The notes beneath the pieces were generated by a model. The model was not told the origin of the DNA, did not search any database, and was given only the letters and a program-made list of their open reading frames with translations. This document shows positions 33,021 to 45,050 of a DNA stretch of 64,000 nt, one piece after another. The translations under genes and the position numbers were made by a program. The first letter of the stretch is position 1. Each line of letters opens with the position of its first letter. Source of the stretch: Hyposmocoma kahamanoa (lineage: Eukaryota; Arthropoda; Insecta; Lepidoptera; Cosmopterigidae); the NCBI RefSeq assembly GCF_003589595.1, contig NW_020654810.1, forward strand, positions 18,186,682-18,250,681. The letters are read 5' to 3'.

Positions 33021-35915
33021 ATTTCACAAATTGAATCTCATGGTAGTACAACATCTTGATATTCAATAAACTTAATATTTAAATCAATCATATTTTAAAT
33101 AATTAAACCGTTAACAAGAAAATTAGATAAATAGTAAGCAATCGACATTCAATTGCGTACAAAATGACACGTTGTGACTCTATAATTTGCCTTAAAGCAC
33201 CGGCGTAGTTACTCGAAATCCACATGAGTAACGAATAAGGTATTATCAAAAAAATTGGCTTTATTATCAAACTATTTGCTTGTAACTATCTTGATCGTAT
33301 GAAATATTAATATGTACGAGGGTGACCGTTACGTGGACAAATTGTTCCAATCGTTCAGTTATATCGGACGCCAAAGTCGGACATCCTGGTTATTATTGAT
33401 AGGTACTCATTTTTATTCCGTTTTTTCCGGGCTCCCTCTGTACACTGTGTTGCCCTCGGGCCTTTTAGTTTTCCCACGATAACCCTACCCTTTTTATCGG
33501 TGCTTTGTAGCAGGATAAACAAACAAATATGTACACGAATTGTTAGTGTTCGAGGATAATCTTTTCATAGCTTGCATTTTCATTTAATTTTGTAAAGCTA
33601 TTTGAATTTTTACTCAAGCATCGGATACATTTTTAAAACCAGCCATTCCAATAAAGTACCTGTTATGAAATGCGAAACTCAACCTTCTTTCCATTAAAAT
33701 TAAGTTTATTTTAAGAAGAAATTGTTTGTTTAAAGGAAATTTATATCGAGTGTGACGCCTCATGGATTGAATATAAAATGTTTTACAGCGTTCCTTCGAA
33801 GTACAAAATCTATTAGGCGATGTCGAGACGAGGCTTTTTTAGTTCACCTTTTATTGGGCAATGTACCTTACTTTGTGTATTTAAATTAGTTACATCAAAT
33901 CTTAAAATAAAAATACAATTATTAAAAAAAATTTAGTTACTAAAATCCAGTTTTGATAAAATTTATTGCCATGCTTTCAAACAATTTAATTATTCAAAAA
34001 TTGGCCTAATTACAAAGCAAAATCAATATTATAATAAGAACTCAATTAACTTTGTTTCAACAAAATTATTCATCGTCAAAATTTTATAAAACTCTCCGTC
34101 ACGCTCGAGCAGTCAAAAACAATACTTATTCAAATGAAACAAAAAGCAATTAACGGAGGAGATATCCCTCCGTCCGCGGAGGATACAAGAGGAGAGATTA
34201 TTGAAAAAATAATTAATAAATATTTATGGCGAGCCACCTGAGAAACAGAGACACTGGGATTTTTATCCAGTGTTCGCCGAGTACGCATCTGCAGCAGTAC
34301 TGGTAAAAGCGGTTTATTACAAATGCAAAATTTCCATTCATATTCAAAATTTTATATCCCAATGTGGCCGGGAGAGAGCTAATTTATTCGGAGGGAGCGG
34401 CTAAGGAGCTGCGGCGGCGCCTCGCCGCGTCTCGGGGAGGATTGTGGAAGGGTTGCGCTGCGAAATTGACAGGTGCCTGTCAAAAATTACTATTAATAAT
34501 TGAGACAATTGCGTCTGCTCCTACGACTGCGTGACGTTTCGCGATGGAGACCATAAACAACAATATAGAGAACCACTTTCTACGCGAGTTATTGACTGTA
34601 AACGTTTATCACAGCTTAGTTAATCAGGGGTATCGTAAGTATTTAAAAATACTATTAACTTTTTTTTAAATTAATAGGCATTGTGGACATAGCATATTTG
34701 CCCCAGTCTCTCCAACACCCTGAATGCTATAAAATATTTACTCATACGCCAACAAAATTGCACTATCTACTTTGACTGTCGTCCTACTGTAAACATAGTG
34801 ATATCCGCGTAATAAAATCCCCAGCAATAGTATCCTACTTGTCCCGCGTCCACGGGACAATAAACATCGGGGCGCGCATCGATCACTCGTTTTACAACGG
34901 CGCGTTTAATGACGGTAATCCGCCACTAAGGACGGTTTACTGCACTCTAACGACTTCCTAAATCCACTTCTACGTTCTGTCCTAAACAATGTTTCTACTG
35001 ACAATACGTGTAGGTGGATTTTTTAAACGAATACAAAAAACGAGGTGAATCTCAAATATTCTGCATTTACGCACACATTTTAATAGTTTTCCTTAGAACA
35101 CACATAATATATATTTACAGTGTTCATAAATCAAGATCATGTCCTTCGAAGCAAATAAATATTACATTGAAAATAGTTTTTTTTTTTTTATTTAAGGCGG
35201 ATGATTATTGGTTACAAATGTTTAAAAGAAAAATTTTTCATACAATAAATACATAAAAACATGTAACATTGTACGATTTTTCATAATTTCCCGTATAAAA
35301 GGGAAGCGATAATGAAGTGCTTGTTTACATATGCAAATAAGTCTTGCATATCATTTCTATCTTTTAATGTTATTTAACAGATTCAGAAAATTCATTCATT
35401 GAAAAATCCCGTAAATCAAAATGCAAATCAAAAAGCGCATCACTACTCGGACAAATAATGAATGCAATCGATTGCGTTTGGTTTAACAAATGATGACACT
35501 CAGTCACTCCGATACACGCCAATGAATGTCCGATAGTCCAATAAACTGAAGTAGTGTTGGGCCAGGACGCGTATTGAACTATCGATACAACTTGTAGAGG
35601 TAGAGATTATCGATACAACTCGATTTATCATAGCATTAATTTAATAATTTTGTTTTAAAATATGAGTAGATGTGTCATGTAATGTAAACCTAATTAAACA
35701 AACATTTTGTTTTATTTATTTATTCTCTCACCTAAACTATTGACATTTTTTAACCGTATACTTAGAAATCAAGTATTTTTATTGATTGACAGTCGCAAAT
35801 GTCATCAGTCGTTAATGTCATGCCACATAATGCACAGTAAAATTCCGACAACGACATTAACCATACGAGCAAGCATAGTTAAGTAGCCACGGTAAGGCAA
35901 CAGACGCTGGTGGTT
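33021..35915. other. Long unassigned block
   Basis: No dispersed repeat over almost 2.9 kb. 34140-34560 is GC-richer (CGGCGGCGCCTCGCCGCG near 34411) and 34840-34930 also. No coding motif. May contain conserved non-coding DNA. Confidence 0.4.
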
Positions 35916-35995
35916 GATTTCTCCCGGCCCGGAAATCGAACCTGGGACCTCTGCGTGGCAGTCCGGCATGGTAACCGTTCGGCTACGGAGGCAGT
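35916..35995 (-). mobile_element. S2 head, minus strand
   Basis: The reverse strand reads CTGCCTCCGTAGCCGAACGG, then a B box GGTTCGATTTCC and CCGGGAGAAATCA. The body after the head is not the usual one, so the copy is truncated. Confidence 0.7.
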
Positions 35996-36502
35996 TATTA
36001 TAAATATTACAATGTTATAGCATTTGCATATTATTAAGTATGTCATGAAAAGTTTGTTTCGAAATTCGCTTTCTATTAACCGTTTTCATATTCCTGATGC
36101 ATAAGCATTGAAATATCCAAATTAAATTATCGACATCGAACTCATGTGTCACAGCCGAATGAGCACACATAACGTATCTGGTCCATTTTTCACAGGCCAC
36201 AGGCGCCAGCGCCCTCTGTCTCTATAGCCACTCCATCACCGCGGCGTTTGCGAAATTCACCGGCTTTTGATAGCCCTTTTCAATGATGATATGGGAACGT
36301 GATTGCTGGGTTTGTTACGTTTAGGAGTATTTTTGTTAATGGTGTATGCAAAAACATCGGTGTTTAAATTATTGTGCGTATCTTTATTTGAACAAATAAA
36401 GATATACATCAAAGTTACTATAAACAGGTCAAAGAGTTGGCTGTGCTACTGACAAGAGCCTGGCTCTTAATTAGCATGATAATATTTTTTTTTATGTAAT
36501 AT
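35996..36502. other. Unassigned sequence
   Basis: No gene or recognised repeat; GC-richer at 36190-36260. Confidence 0.4.
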
Positions 36503-36738
36503 TAAGCGACGGGACGAACAAGTTGTGCGCCTGATGGTAAGCTACACGCCTGTCCATAACAGTTGAAGTACCACTCAGAACTTTAAATCACAAAGATCTG
36601 AGGGGCACTGCCACTGCGCCCTGAGACCTAAGTTGACAAGTCCCATGTTTATGTAATTTCACCAGCACCCTTAGCCGTCAAAGCCGGAACGCAATAATGC
36701 TGACATTACTGCTTGGCGGCAGAAATAGGCAAAGTATC
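36503..36738 (-). repeat. Family A copy 9
   Basis: Well-preserved minus-strand copy: GACGGGACGAACAAGTTG, CCTGTCCATAACAGTTG, AAGTTGACAAGTCCCATG, CTTGGCGGCAGAAATAGG. The last 50 bases of the 5' side are absent. Confidence 0.85.
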
Positions 36739-39065
36739 ACTAAACGCAAAAGTTTATGAACTATTAGGAATTAATCATGTATGTGAAAATATACAAAAAG
36801 TTATAAAGTTAAAAGGAAAATTAATCACTTTTTTTATATTTTCTAGCCGTTTACTTTAAGCTAACTAGATTGCGCCTGGTGGTGAAAAACAATGAAAAAA
36901 TACTTAATTATATGAAATTATTATTCTAGAAGACTCCCGTATCATGTGTAATTTTATTTTAATGAAGTAAATTCTTACATATACTCGTGTAATAAATAGT
37001 ACATACATAATTATATACATTATTTGCATTCGCTGGCCGTTCAGTTTTATTTAAAAACATGATATTTCTGTAGTTAAGATATAAAGGACTTTGGAGTGCC
37101 AAATAGCATTTTTTTCTACAGAGCGTTTTCAAGAGAGACTGTTCCGTATTACGAGTATCTCGCAGCGAACTTCTGTTAATAATTTGTAAATGTCGTTGGC
37201 ATTTTGTCTTAAACTATAATTTAAAAAGGAAAAAGACCCATTATAAAGGGGCGCGAGCGCAGAACGTGTAATACTCCTAATCTTAACGACTCTGCAGATT
37301 CACTTGTGCAATTCCATGGAGAAATTTCCATCGAGTTTGCGTCATAAATATTTTGTCCGATAAACCGTTGGTTCGACAGCCGCGAGGCGTAAGAAAATGT
37401 TAATTAACGAATCCATTGTTTTCCCGCCCGCCGGCGCAGCGGCTCCAAGATGGTGCCGCTTCCGCTTCCGTCGGCCTTTCTTTATGTGCGTTTCCCGCTT
37501 ATTTTTCCGTCAGCGGGATAGAATGCAGCATTATGGATCTGTGGCAGCGGTTGCGAAGCGCCGGAGTATAATGATTTTAATTTCCTCTAATCAAGAGCCG
37601 AAGACGCGGCTTAAGAATTCTAATCATGCACAGCACCGCCTCCGCAGCCGCCGCAGCGGGTGACAGAAACATCAGCACTTATTCTGATTGCGACGAGTGT
37701 GGCGCTGAATAATTAATACGCCTTTATTTTGCGTTATGCTCCTCCGGCAAAACAACGCCTCTGCGTTCATTTACGATTTGTGTTATATCTGAAATGAGGG
37801 AAATTTTAACGCTTTTTGCTAATAAATCTTTTACGACCCTCGTTCCGTTGGCGTACCAAAATTTTTATTCGCGAGATTCAAATTTTAGAGATACATTTAT
37901 ATAAGCATACGGCTATTACTGAAAACGTGCACTAAAGTTTAATGATATTGGGGTTGCTAAGCCACCCTTTCGTTCAATTCGCACTAACGACCACATTTCA
38001 GTCGTCTAAATCACGGCGACACCACTTGCAATTAATTTTTTGGCTTTGTAACAAAACTCCTTCCTGTTACAGGCTTATCATTATAATAGCAACAAACAGT
38101 CTTATCATGGTGATAGTAATCCTTACAACTTTATAGGTATAATACAACTAACATAACAAAAATTTTTACACAAAACAAACTACAAAACATCTCTGTATTC
38201 GACTTAGTATAAAACCCACGATTAAGCGTTTCTTCTTCACATTCCGCGCCTTTGTGGAACCCACAAGTGCTTTCTTACCGCTCGCGTTTGCTGCGGTGCT
38301 CCGCCACAATTAAGGAACCCCAAGACAACCCGTTCCTTCGTACTTAGCATTCTAATCACTACCAGCCGCACAATACAACGCTTAACGCCGCGAAATTAAG
38401 TGCGAAAATAACCACCCACCAGCCGAGTTGAGTTATGTCGCGAACAAGATTCTAATTTCAATGTTATTGTTGCTTTTGTAAGCATTTTGAATTGTAGAAA
38501 TCTGTTGACTTTCAAAGCTCAAAGGCTATAAATACAGGACAGATTGGTGTCTATCCAACAACTTACTGGAAGTCATACCTAGATTGTAGATTTAAATTTA
38601 TAAATACTAAATATAGCTCAGTAAAGCACTTGTAGGTGCACACTTTTTGAGACCGTATCGAGACTAATTTCCACAAAACATGCAGCAGAACTCACTCATA
38701 ACCAGTAAAGCGAGCAATAAAATACAAAAAACGATTACAGATCAATGAAGCATGCTCCCTCCGGGCGCAAATAAAGCCGAGTACACACTTCAAATATGCT
38801 TTTCTTAATCGTTCTCATAAAACAAAGATCAGCCGTTCTCCCCCGCGGTTGAAAATATAAAAATCCGCCTTCAGTTAAGCTGCTGCGTGGGTTCCGTAGA
38901 AACATATCGGGAAAAAAAAAACCTATTTTAAAGTTCTGACAATGATATCTTGTTTGATTAATGATGATTAGTCGTCTTAATGTGCCAGTGGAAATTAACG
39001 TATATTATTTACAATATTATAATGAAACAAATGGAATATTTGGAAATTAATCAGTTTTTTTTAGG
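36739..39065. other. Long unassigned block
   Basis: Repeat-poor over 2.3 kb. 37360-37720 and 38220-38450 are GC-richer, the first with CGCCCGCCGGCGCAGCGG. The 88-codon frame at 37397-37663 is arginine-rich because of GC content and has no motif. Confidence 0.4.
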
Positions 39066-39150
39066 ATTTAATCGCGTATCCATAGATACGTTTTTCAAAC
39101 AAATCAACGTATCGGGCCCTTTACAGGTCCCATGGTCACAACTGACTCTC
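39066..39150 (+). repeat. Family E copy 4
   Basis: TTTAATCGCGTATCCATAG, TTTTTCAAACAAATCAACG, GGGCCCTTTACAGGTCCCAT, GTCACAACTGACT. Confidence 0.7.
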
Positions 39151-39654
39151 ATTCCATATATGCGCGATTTGGATCCGAAAAAAATAGTTTCATTCATAAT
39201 CGTATAAAAACATAAAAGGTTAAAAGAAATACCACAAATAATCAACGTATGCACAATGGATCTCTAAAATTTTCCATTGCTCATATCAACTCGGATTTTT
39301 ACCGCAAATTGTTGAAATCGGAATTGATATTGTTTGGCTCCAGTTGTTATTAGTGGGGCAATGAAATACGAAACGAGTTACGTCGTTCCGCGCACTCTCA
39401 CGGCTCATTTGCGTAAATGATTTCCGATTTCGTTTGCTTTGCCTTATTGTGTTTAAGTAATGAGAACGAATCTTTTTTTTTCTATTTGACTAAGAGCGAA
39501 ATAGTAACTTTAACTAGAAATTTTTTTTTACAAAATTGTTTCACAATTTTTTTTTTTATACCTGTTTCATTAGTGTTCTTTTGTTTTTCTGATTGCAATT
39601 TTTTTCTTCTTCTCTTTTTCTCGTCTTTATGTTGTTCCTTAAAATCATATGGTG
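39151..39654. other. Unassigned AT-rich sequence
   Basis: No gene. The T-rich frame at 39417-39710 is low-complexity. Confidence 0.4.
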
Positions 39655-39876
39655 TTATTACTAATACAAATATCGAACGAACACAAGAAAAATTATTTCG
39701 CCCCGACTAGCTTCGAACCAGCACCTATTTTCTAGACCGGATCTAACTTTTGCATTTGTAGTCTGGCAATAATGTGCTGATTCCTATCCAACCGATTTGA
39801 AAAAAAAATCTTTGTATTTGTTCGATCTTTTTATCAATAATAACATCAAAACTAGTCAAGTATTTTCACAAAAAAT
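39655..39876 (-). mobile_element. S1 composite: tail(-), head(-), tail(+)
   Basis: Minus-strand tail (ATTACTAATACAAATATCG), then the head in reverse (CTTCGAACCAGCAC as the B box), then from 39798 a plus-strand tail (GTTCGATCTTTTTATC, ACTAGTCAAGTATTTTCAC). This is the same inverted-tail layout as at 9112-9335, at an unrelated locus. The A-box region is decayed. Confidence 0.65.
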
Positions 39877-39978
39877 ATATATATAAAAATAAAGTATATA
39901 TTAATATTATGATGATAAAAACATGATATGCAACTAACTAAACATACAATATTTATGTTTATTTTCTTAGTCATTTAT

Positions 39979-40186
39979 AGTAGCAGCAGAGCTCACTGTG
40001 AAAGAGTTCGTCCAAAGAAACTACTGCCATCTCACTTGTTTCTGCCGTCAAGCTCAAATGTGAGGTAATGCTAAGTGTTTTTGAGGGGTTTGCGATTTAA
40101 AGCTCTGAGTGGCACTGCAACTGCTATTGACATGTGTGTCGCTTAACACCAGGCGCAATCATTGTTCGTCCCGTCACTTGATATCA
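39979..40186 (+). repeat. Family A copy 10, internally deleted
   Basis: 5' end TAGTAGCAGCAGAGCTCACTG, 3' end CGTCCCGTCACTTGATATC and AAAAAA. About 70 bases around the TGAAATTACAGG and CTTGTCAAC region are missing. Confidence 0.8.
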
Positions 40187-41166
40187 AAAAAATCAAGGCC
40201 CTGCATAATAATATTTCTTAAATCTCTTGCAAATGAGATAGTTTATTTATTATTAAAAGTAAACTAAAAATTAAAATTAAAAATTACTTTATTTCTGAAT
40301 TTGGTTCAACAATTGTAGATCAGGTTCTCCCTTGAAGAAAATATATGCTTGTATTGGGAAAGCCTTGCATCTAACCTAAGCATAAAACTGAGAATTTGTG
40401 ACAAATCAGTGCATTAGTTAAATAAGATGGCATTTAAAATAAAAAACAACAACTTCAAATTATAGTTGTAAACAGTTCATGCCAAGTCTATTACAGATGG
40501 AGTCGATATAAAGTCAAATCTTTCTATTTTAAATAATTCAAAGACATTTTACACTAATTCATCTTTTACCCACAGCGATTTTCTGTAAGGGGGGCCGGTT
40601 GCTATTGGGAATCCGAAGTTGAATTGGCTTAAAACCTCCCGGCGGATGTGTCATTATAATTTTGTAGGGAGAGGATGACGGATCCTCCAGCCTTAAGCTA
40701 TTTTAATCTTAACTTAGTTAAAAATCTTTGCATTAATCACTTTTGACAGACGCGTAATGGATAGTGTAATTAACGTCAATAAATTGACATGAGTGATTTT
40801 TGTTTTTATGTAGTTTGCAGCGTATTTATAGAAAGAAATCTATGTATACAGGTTTTATTTGATTTTAATATCATACATAATAAAAAAGGTATCTCTAGAC
40901 TCTATATTAAAAGCAATTTGAAGTAAATAAAAACAACATTTCATTGTAAAAAAATGCTCGACAGTGTTTCAGCTGTTGATTGTGTATTACCAAAAATTTA
41001 ATACTAACGACTCATTTGTATTAAATTATATAATGTTTATATTATATTAAATACTCTCAAAAAAATATATCCATTATATAATTGGTTCACCAAACAAATG
41101 ACAGTATTTTTTTATTTCGGATTTGAAATCAATGCCATGCTAAATTTCTATCTCATAATTATTACT
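40187..41166. other. Unassigned AT-rich sequence
   Basis: No gene or recognised repeat. Confidence 0.4.
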
Positions 41167-41597
41167 TTTTTAACCGACTTCAAAAAAGGAGGAGGTTTTG
41201 AATGCGACTATATGTTTTTTTTGTATGTATGTTACGCAATAACTCCGGTATTTGTGAACCAATTTTCGTGATTCTTCTTTGTTGGATAGAGGGTACCTCC
41301 ATAGTGGTGCCATTTCATTTTGAACAAAACCATCCACCTTTAAGGATGGCTGATCACACATAAACATTCATTTTTATAAATAGCGCCTAAATTTTACTTA
41401 AGGAGCAATTATTTTATAGGTTGGTTTTGCTATTTTCCAATTCAAGGCGTTTTTCTCTCTCAATATACTTTAAGTAGTGAGAACCGATTTTTGTTATCTC
41501 CTGTGTCAAGTCCTGTACAGTGGCGAACTAGGGGATATTTCAATAAAACTTGGCAAATAGATGTAATTCCACGTACTTTTGAGGTCGGTTTTTTTAG
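41167..41597 (+). mobile_element. Family F copy 4, full length
   Basis: Best copy of the family in the window, about 430 bp. The left end is TTTTAACCGACTTCAAAAAA, with GGAGGAGGTTTTGAA. The right end is ACTTTTGAGGTCGGTTTTTT. The inner part has TATTTGTGAACCAATTTTCG, GATAGAGGGTACCTCC, then CAATAAAACTTGGCAAATAG. The TIRs are about 14 bp with one change. No frame longer than 70 codons, so non-autonomous. Confidence 0.8.
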
Positions 41598-42953
41598 TAA
41601 AGAAAGAAAGAAAGAATTGAAGAAAGTTTGTTTACTCATATTTAAGTGTAGCTATAATTGTATAATCAGATCGTTAATTTTCCTAAAATGTATAAAATAA
41701 AGTAAAAATTAAATAAAATAAAATTACAAACTAAAAGTTATAATCTATATTGTCATTTTTTCTTATTTATTCCAATTAACCGTCTAAAGAAATTCTTATT
41801 TGTCAAGTGAGAGTAATGTGTAAGGTTCCTTATGACAACTTTATTATAAAGTCCAATAACTCTGCTATACCTCAAGTAGAAATTTCATATTATTCATAGG
41901 CTTCAAGACCCTGTGAGCTTTTAATTCCATTCAAATTAAGCAATTTCTAAAATACTTCCGTGAAATGACATTAAAATACCACATTTCAAGCTGAATCAAT
42001 CACAAAGACTCCAAACAAATTAAATTATTATTCCGTAAGAAACAAAGGAAATACCTTCATGGAACAAGAAATCTAAAGCTTAATTGAACGTAGACATTGA
42101 GAGATTTCAATTCAATTACTAAACCATATTTAACGAAATCCAATCCCCTTTCCCTCGCGGAATAATATTATTTATTCACAAAAAATAATACAAAACGCGG
42201 TTTTGAGGCGCCGAACGCTCTGTTGGTTTAGCCGAGATCATTCGATGTAAAAGTTGGAAGTAGAGGACTGAGTCAGAAGGAAAACTTGGATAAGCGAAAC
42301 CCTCTAAAAATGATTGATGCCGTTGAGCTGCAGCGGAGTGCGGGGGGCGCTCGCTCACCGCCACCTAGCTGCGTTTTAAAACGAATAAACGTCAAACCTT
42401 TCCAAATTCGAAAACGAACATCATTAGCGCTATATCGGCTCGCTGATTCATTATTACGCGATAGAATTTCACATTTTTCTCCCTCGCTATATTTTTATTA
42501 GCTGCCAATCATTTCTGTATCGATTAGATTTCTTACTCAAAGCTGAAATAGGGAAATATTAATAGAGTCAGCCGCACAAAGAGCGAAATAGTCTGTGGCA
42601 AACAAAAGGCTGTCGTGGAATCGCATACAGGCAATTTCCTAACGTATTGGATTGGTTGAACAATTGTTTGAAGACATGTTATTATGGCGTTTAGCTCGGG
42701 AGTTGGGAGGTGGTGTTGTTTCTGCTTTGTCGCCGGGCGTGTGGTAACAATTAGGCAGACAAAGCGCAGTCGGACGCTTATCGCGCGCACAATGCGCTCA
42801 CGACAATGCACGCTCAATATCTTTATGCTCGTCGGTGAGGCCGATGCACTCGTTGATTCAACCTCCTTGGTACGTTTAAGGTAACGGATATAGACATAGA
42901 AAAATGTAGAGCGTCTGCTATATTTATATAAAATATAGTAATCGTGAAAAAAA
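41598..42953. other. Unassigned sequence
   Basis: No gene or recognised repeat. 42180-42380 and 42670-42860 are GC-richer. Confidence 0.4.
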
Positions 42954-43115
42954 TGATGAAATTACAGGAACATGGGACTTATCAATTTGTGTCTCAGGAC
43001 GCCCCGCAGATCTTTGCGTTTTCAAGCTCTGTGTGACACTGCAACTGTCATGGGCAGACGTGTAGCTTACCACCAGGCGCAGCACTTGTTCGTCCCGTCA
43101 CTTGACACTATAAAA
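42954..43115 (+). repeat. Family A copy 11, 5'-truncated
   Basis: Starts at TGATGAAATTACAGG and ends at CCCGTCACTTGACACTATAA plus A run. The first 120 bases of the family are absent, consistent with 5' truncation on retroposition. Confidence 0.8.
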
Positions 43116-43650
43116 AAAAGTAAATTACAAGAAACAAATACAAGCTATACCTTTCTTAGGCACACTTAAAATGACACCGCATCACGTTGGTCAGTATCAG
43201 AGTAATTATTCACAAGTAGTCTGCGTTGATGAAGTACATTTTTCTGTAAATTTATAGAAGATAATGTACATTAATGAATTCCGTCGATTTACAAAAAATT
43301 AAATAAAAATTGCTAATTTATTGAATTATATCAACGTCTCTTCTAGGATATTCACAAGTCTTATTCAAGTTTGTTGAGACGGCAGCAAGCCCCATCTCCC
43401 GTCAGGCGGTCTTTGTGCCGCTTCCTTCTTCCTCGCCTGTCTCTCGCCGCCACTATGAATGCATTGGCGGTTGCATGTTGCCCAAGATAATGGGAAGGGT
43501 ACCCTGAATGCTTCTTGTGTGATGTCAGTTTGTTTGGACGGCATTTCCTAATGTGTGACTTGGACATGTGAAACATGAAAGTGTAAAATTTACATCGGTT
43601 TCAAGTTGGTTTGTACAAAGACACTGTTCATACTATATTTTTAATAATAT
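43116..43650. other. Unassigned sequence
   Basis: No gene called. The reverse frame at 43361-43576 (71 codons, basic) has no recognised motif or neighbours. Confidence 0.4.
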
Positions 43651-43882
43651 CAAATGACGGGACTCACAAGCGTACGCGTCTGGTGGTAAGCTACACGCCT
43701 GTCCATAATAGTTGCAATGCTGGCATTGCAACTATTATGGAGCCCGAAATTGCAACGATCTGAGGGGCGCTGTCACGTCGCCCTGAGACGTAAAGTTGAT
43801 AAGTCCCAAGTGCCTGTAATTTCACCAGCACCCTTCAATACATGTCGTAATATGAGCATTACTGCTTGGCGGTAGAAATATA
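43651..43882 (-). repeat. Family A copy 12 with internal inverted duplication
   Basis: Minus-strand copy from AATGACGGGACTCAC to CTGCTTGGCGGTAGAAATA. After CTGTCCATAATAGTTGC it carries an inverted duplicate of its own preceding 18 bases (43703-43740) in place of the normal ACTCAGAGCTTTAAATC. Confidence 0.8.
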
Positions 43883-44959
43883 TCTATATTATTCTTATGT
43901 GATTTCTTTCTACTAGGTACACAGTAGAAATTGTACAACTAGCGCTATATTTGAAATTATTTATTACGGAGTCATTTGTAACGAGTACCTTTTTTATAAG
44001 CGCTTACAATTTTTCGAACAAATTATCCATACAGACTATAGGACCACCACTGCCAACAAGCAGTACTTTACTGGACGAACTTTTTTACAAATAGTTCTTC
44101 TATTGCTGTATAGTATTTGTTATATCTCATATTTCAAGTAAGGAACAGTACAAAAAAAACTGCAATAAGGAAGGTTTCTTATGTCTTAATTAGCAATGTC
44201 CATGACTCAAATGCTGAGTCATGGACCTTTTTGACATGTTTCTTTTTTGTTTCCTTGTTTGTTTTAATTTTTCTTTTTTTTCTCTTATTATTATTATATT
44301 TTCACATTTTTTCTATTGTTTTTTTTTTATTATTTAGGAATGAATTATTTCATATTTTATAATTGTTTGTATTTTATAATGTACATATGTCAAAACACGA
44401 TTGGCAATGGCATGTCAAGTATATACGATTTTATTTTTTTCTTCATGTTCAAATGAGAAACCACGAATTGAATCAGCCACATTAAAACATATGCAAATCG
44501 GCACCCACTAAATCTAATTTCCGAATTAACCGCATCCCTATTCGTTAGAGTGACGTGTACGCCCATACGAAACTGTGGTTCGCAATAAACGCTCGCTTGT
44601 CATGTGTGTTGACACCTGCGGATGTAATCGCATGAGGAGCTAATTGTCTGTGCGGATTCCACAGGTAAACATCACTGGGTTTACACGATACACTAGTTGA
44701 GCTACGAATGTACAATAACATGGAGGGGATAAATTTTGATCGAATTTGTTTCTTGCCTCTCTAATCATTCGCAGAAAATTAATTTAAAATTTATTGCTTA
44801 ATATCTTAACAGCACCAGAGACGTAAAAGTGTCAATGGTGAGACGGATGCTCCTTCCCTTTTTAACGAAACGATCATGTATCTTGTATACCGTCGTAAAA
44901 ATTGTGACGTCAAAAACAAATATTGCTGTTTGTTTCGAACTCCGGCAGCGGGAGTATGG
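43883..44959. other. Unassigned sequence with one short hairpin
   Basis: A perfect 12-bp hairpin lies at 44198-44226 (GTCCATGACTCA and complement, 5-base loop), followed by a T-rich stretch. Nothing coding seen. Confidence 0.4.
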
Positions 44960-45050
44960 TAAGGCGTGACTTGCGCAAGAAGCGACACTGTAGCGCGTGA
45001 TATTTCTATTCTCCCGCTTTTAGGTTGCTTGTCGCGTAAGTCACGCCTTA
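44960..45050. mobile_element. 91-bp foldback element
   Basis: The left end TAAGGCGTGACTTGCGCAAG and right end CTTGTCGCGTAAGTCACGCC form inverted repeats of about 27 bp with few mismatches. Both start with TAAGGCGTGACTT when read inwards. The centre contains CTCCCGCTTTTAGG. It fits a miniature foldback; precursor-RNA size makes a hairpin RNA conceivable. Confidence 0.6.

Noticed and set aside
43361..43576. 71-codon basic reverse frame with RRGRRKRH-like stretch
   Set aside because: No recognised family and no supporting signals; too short to call.
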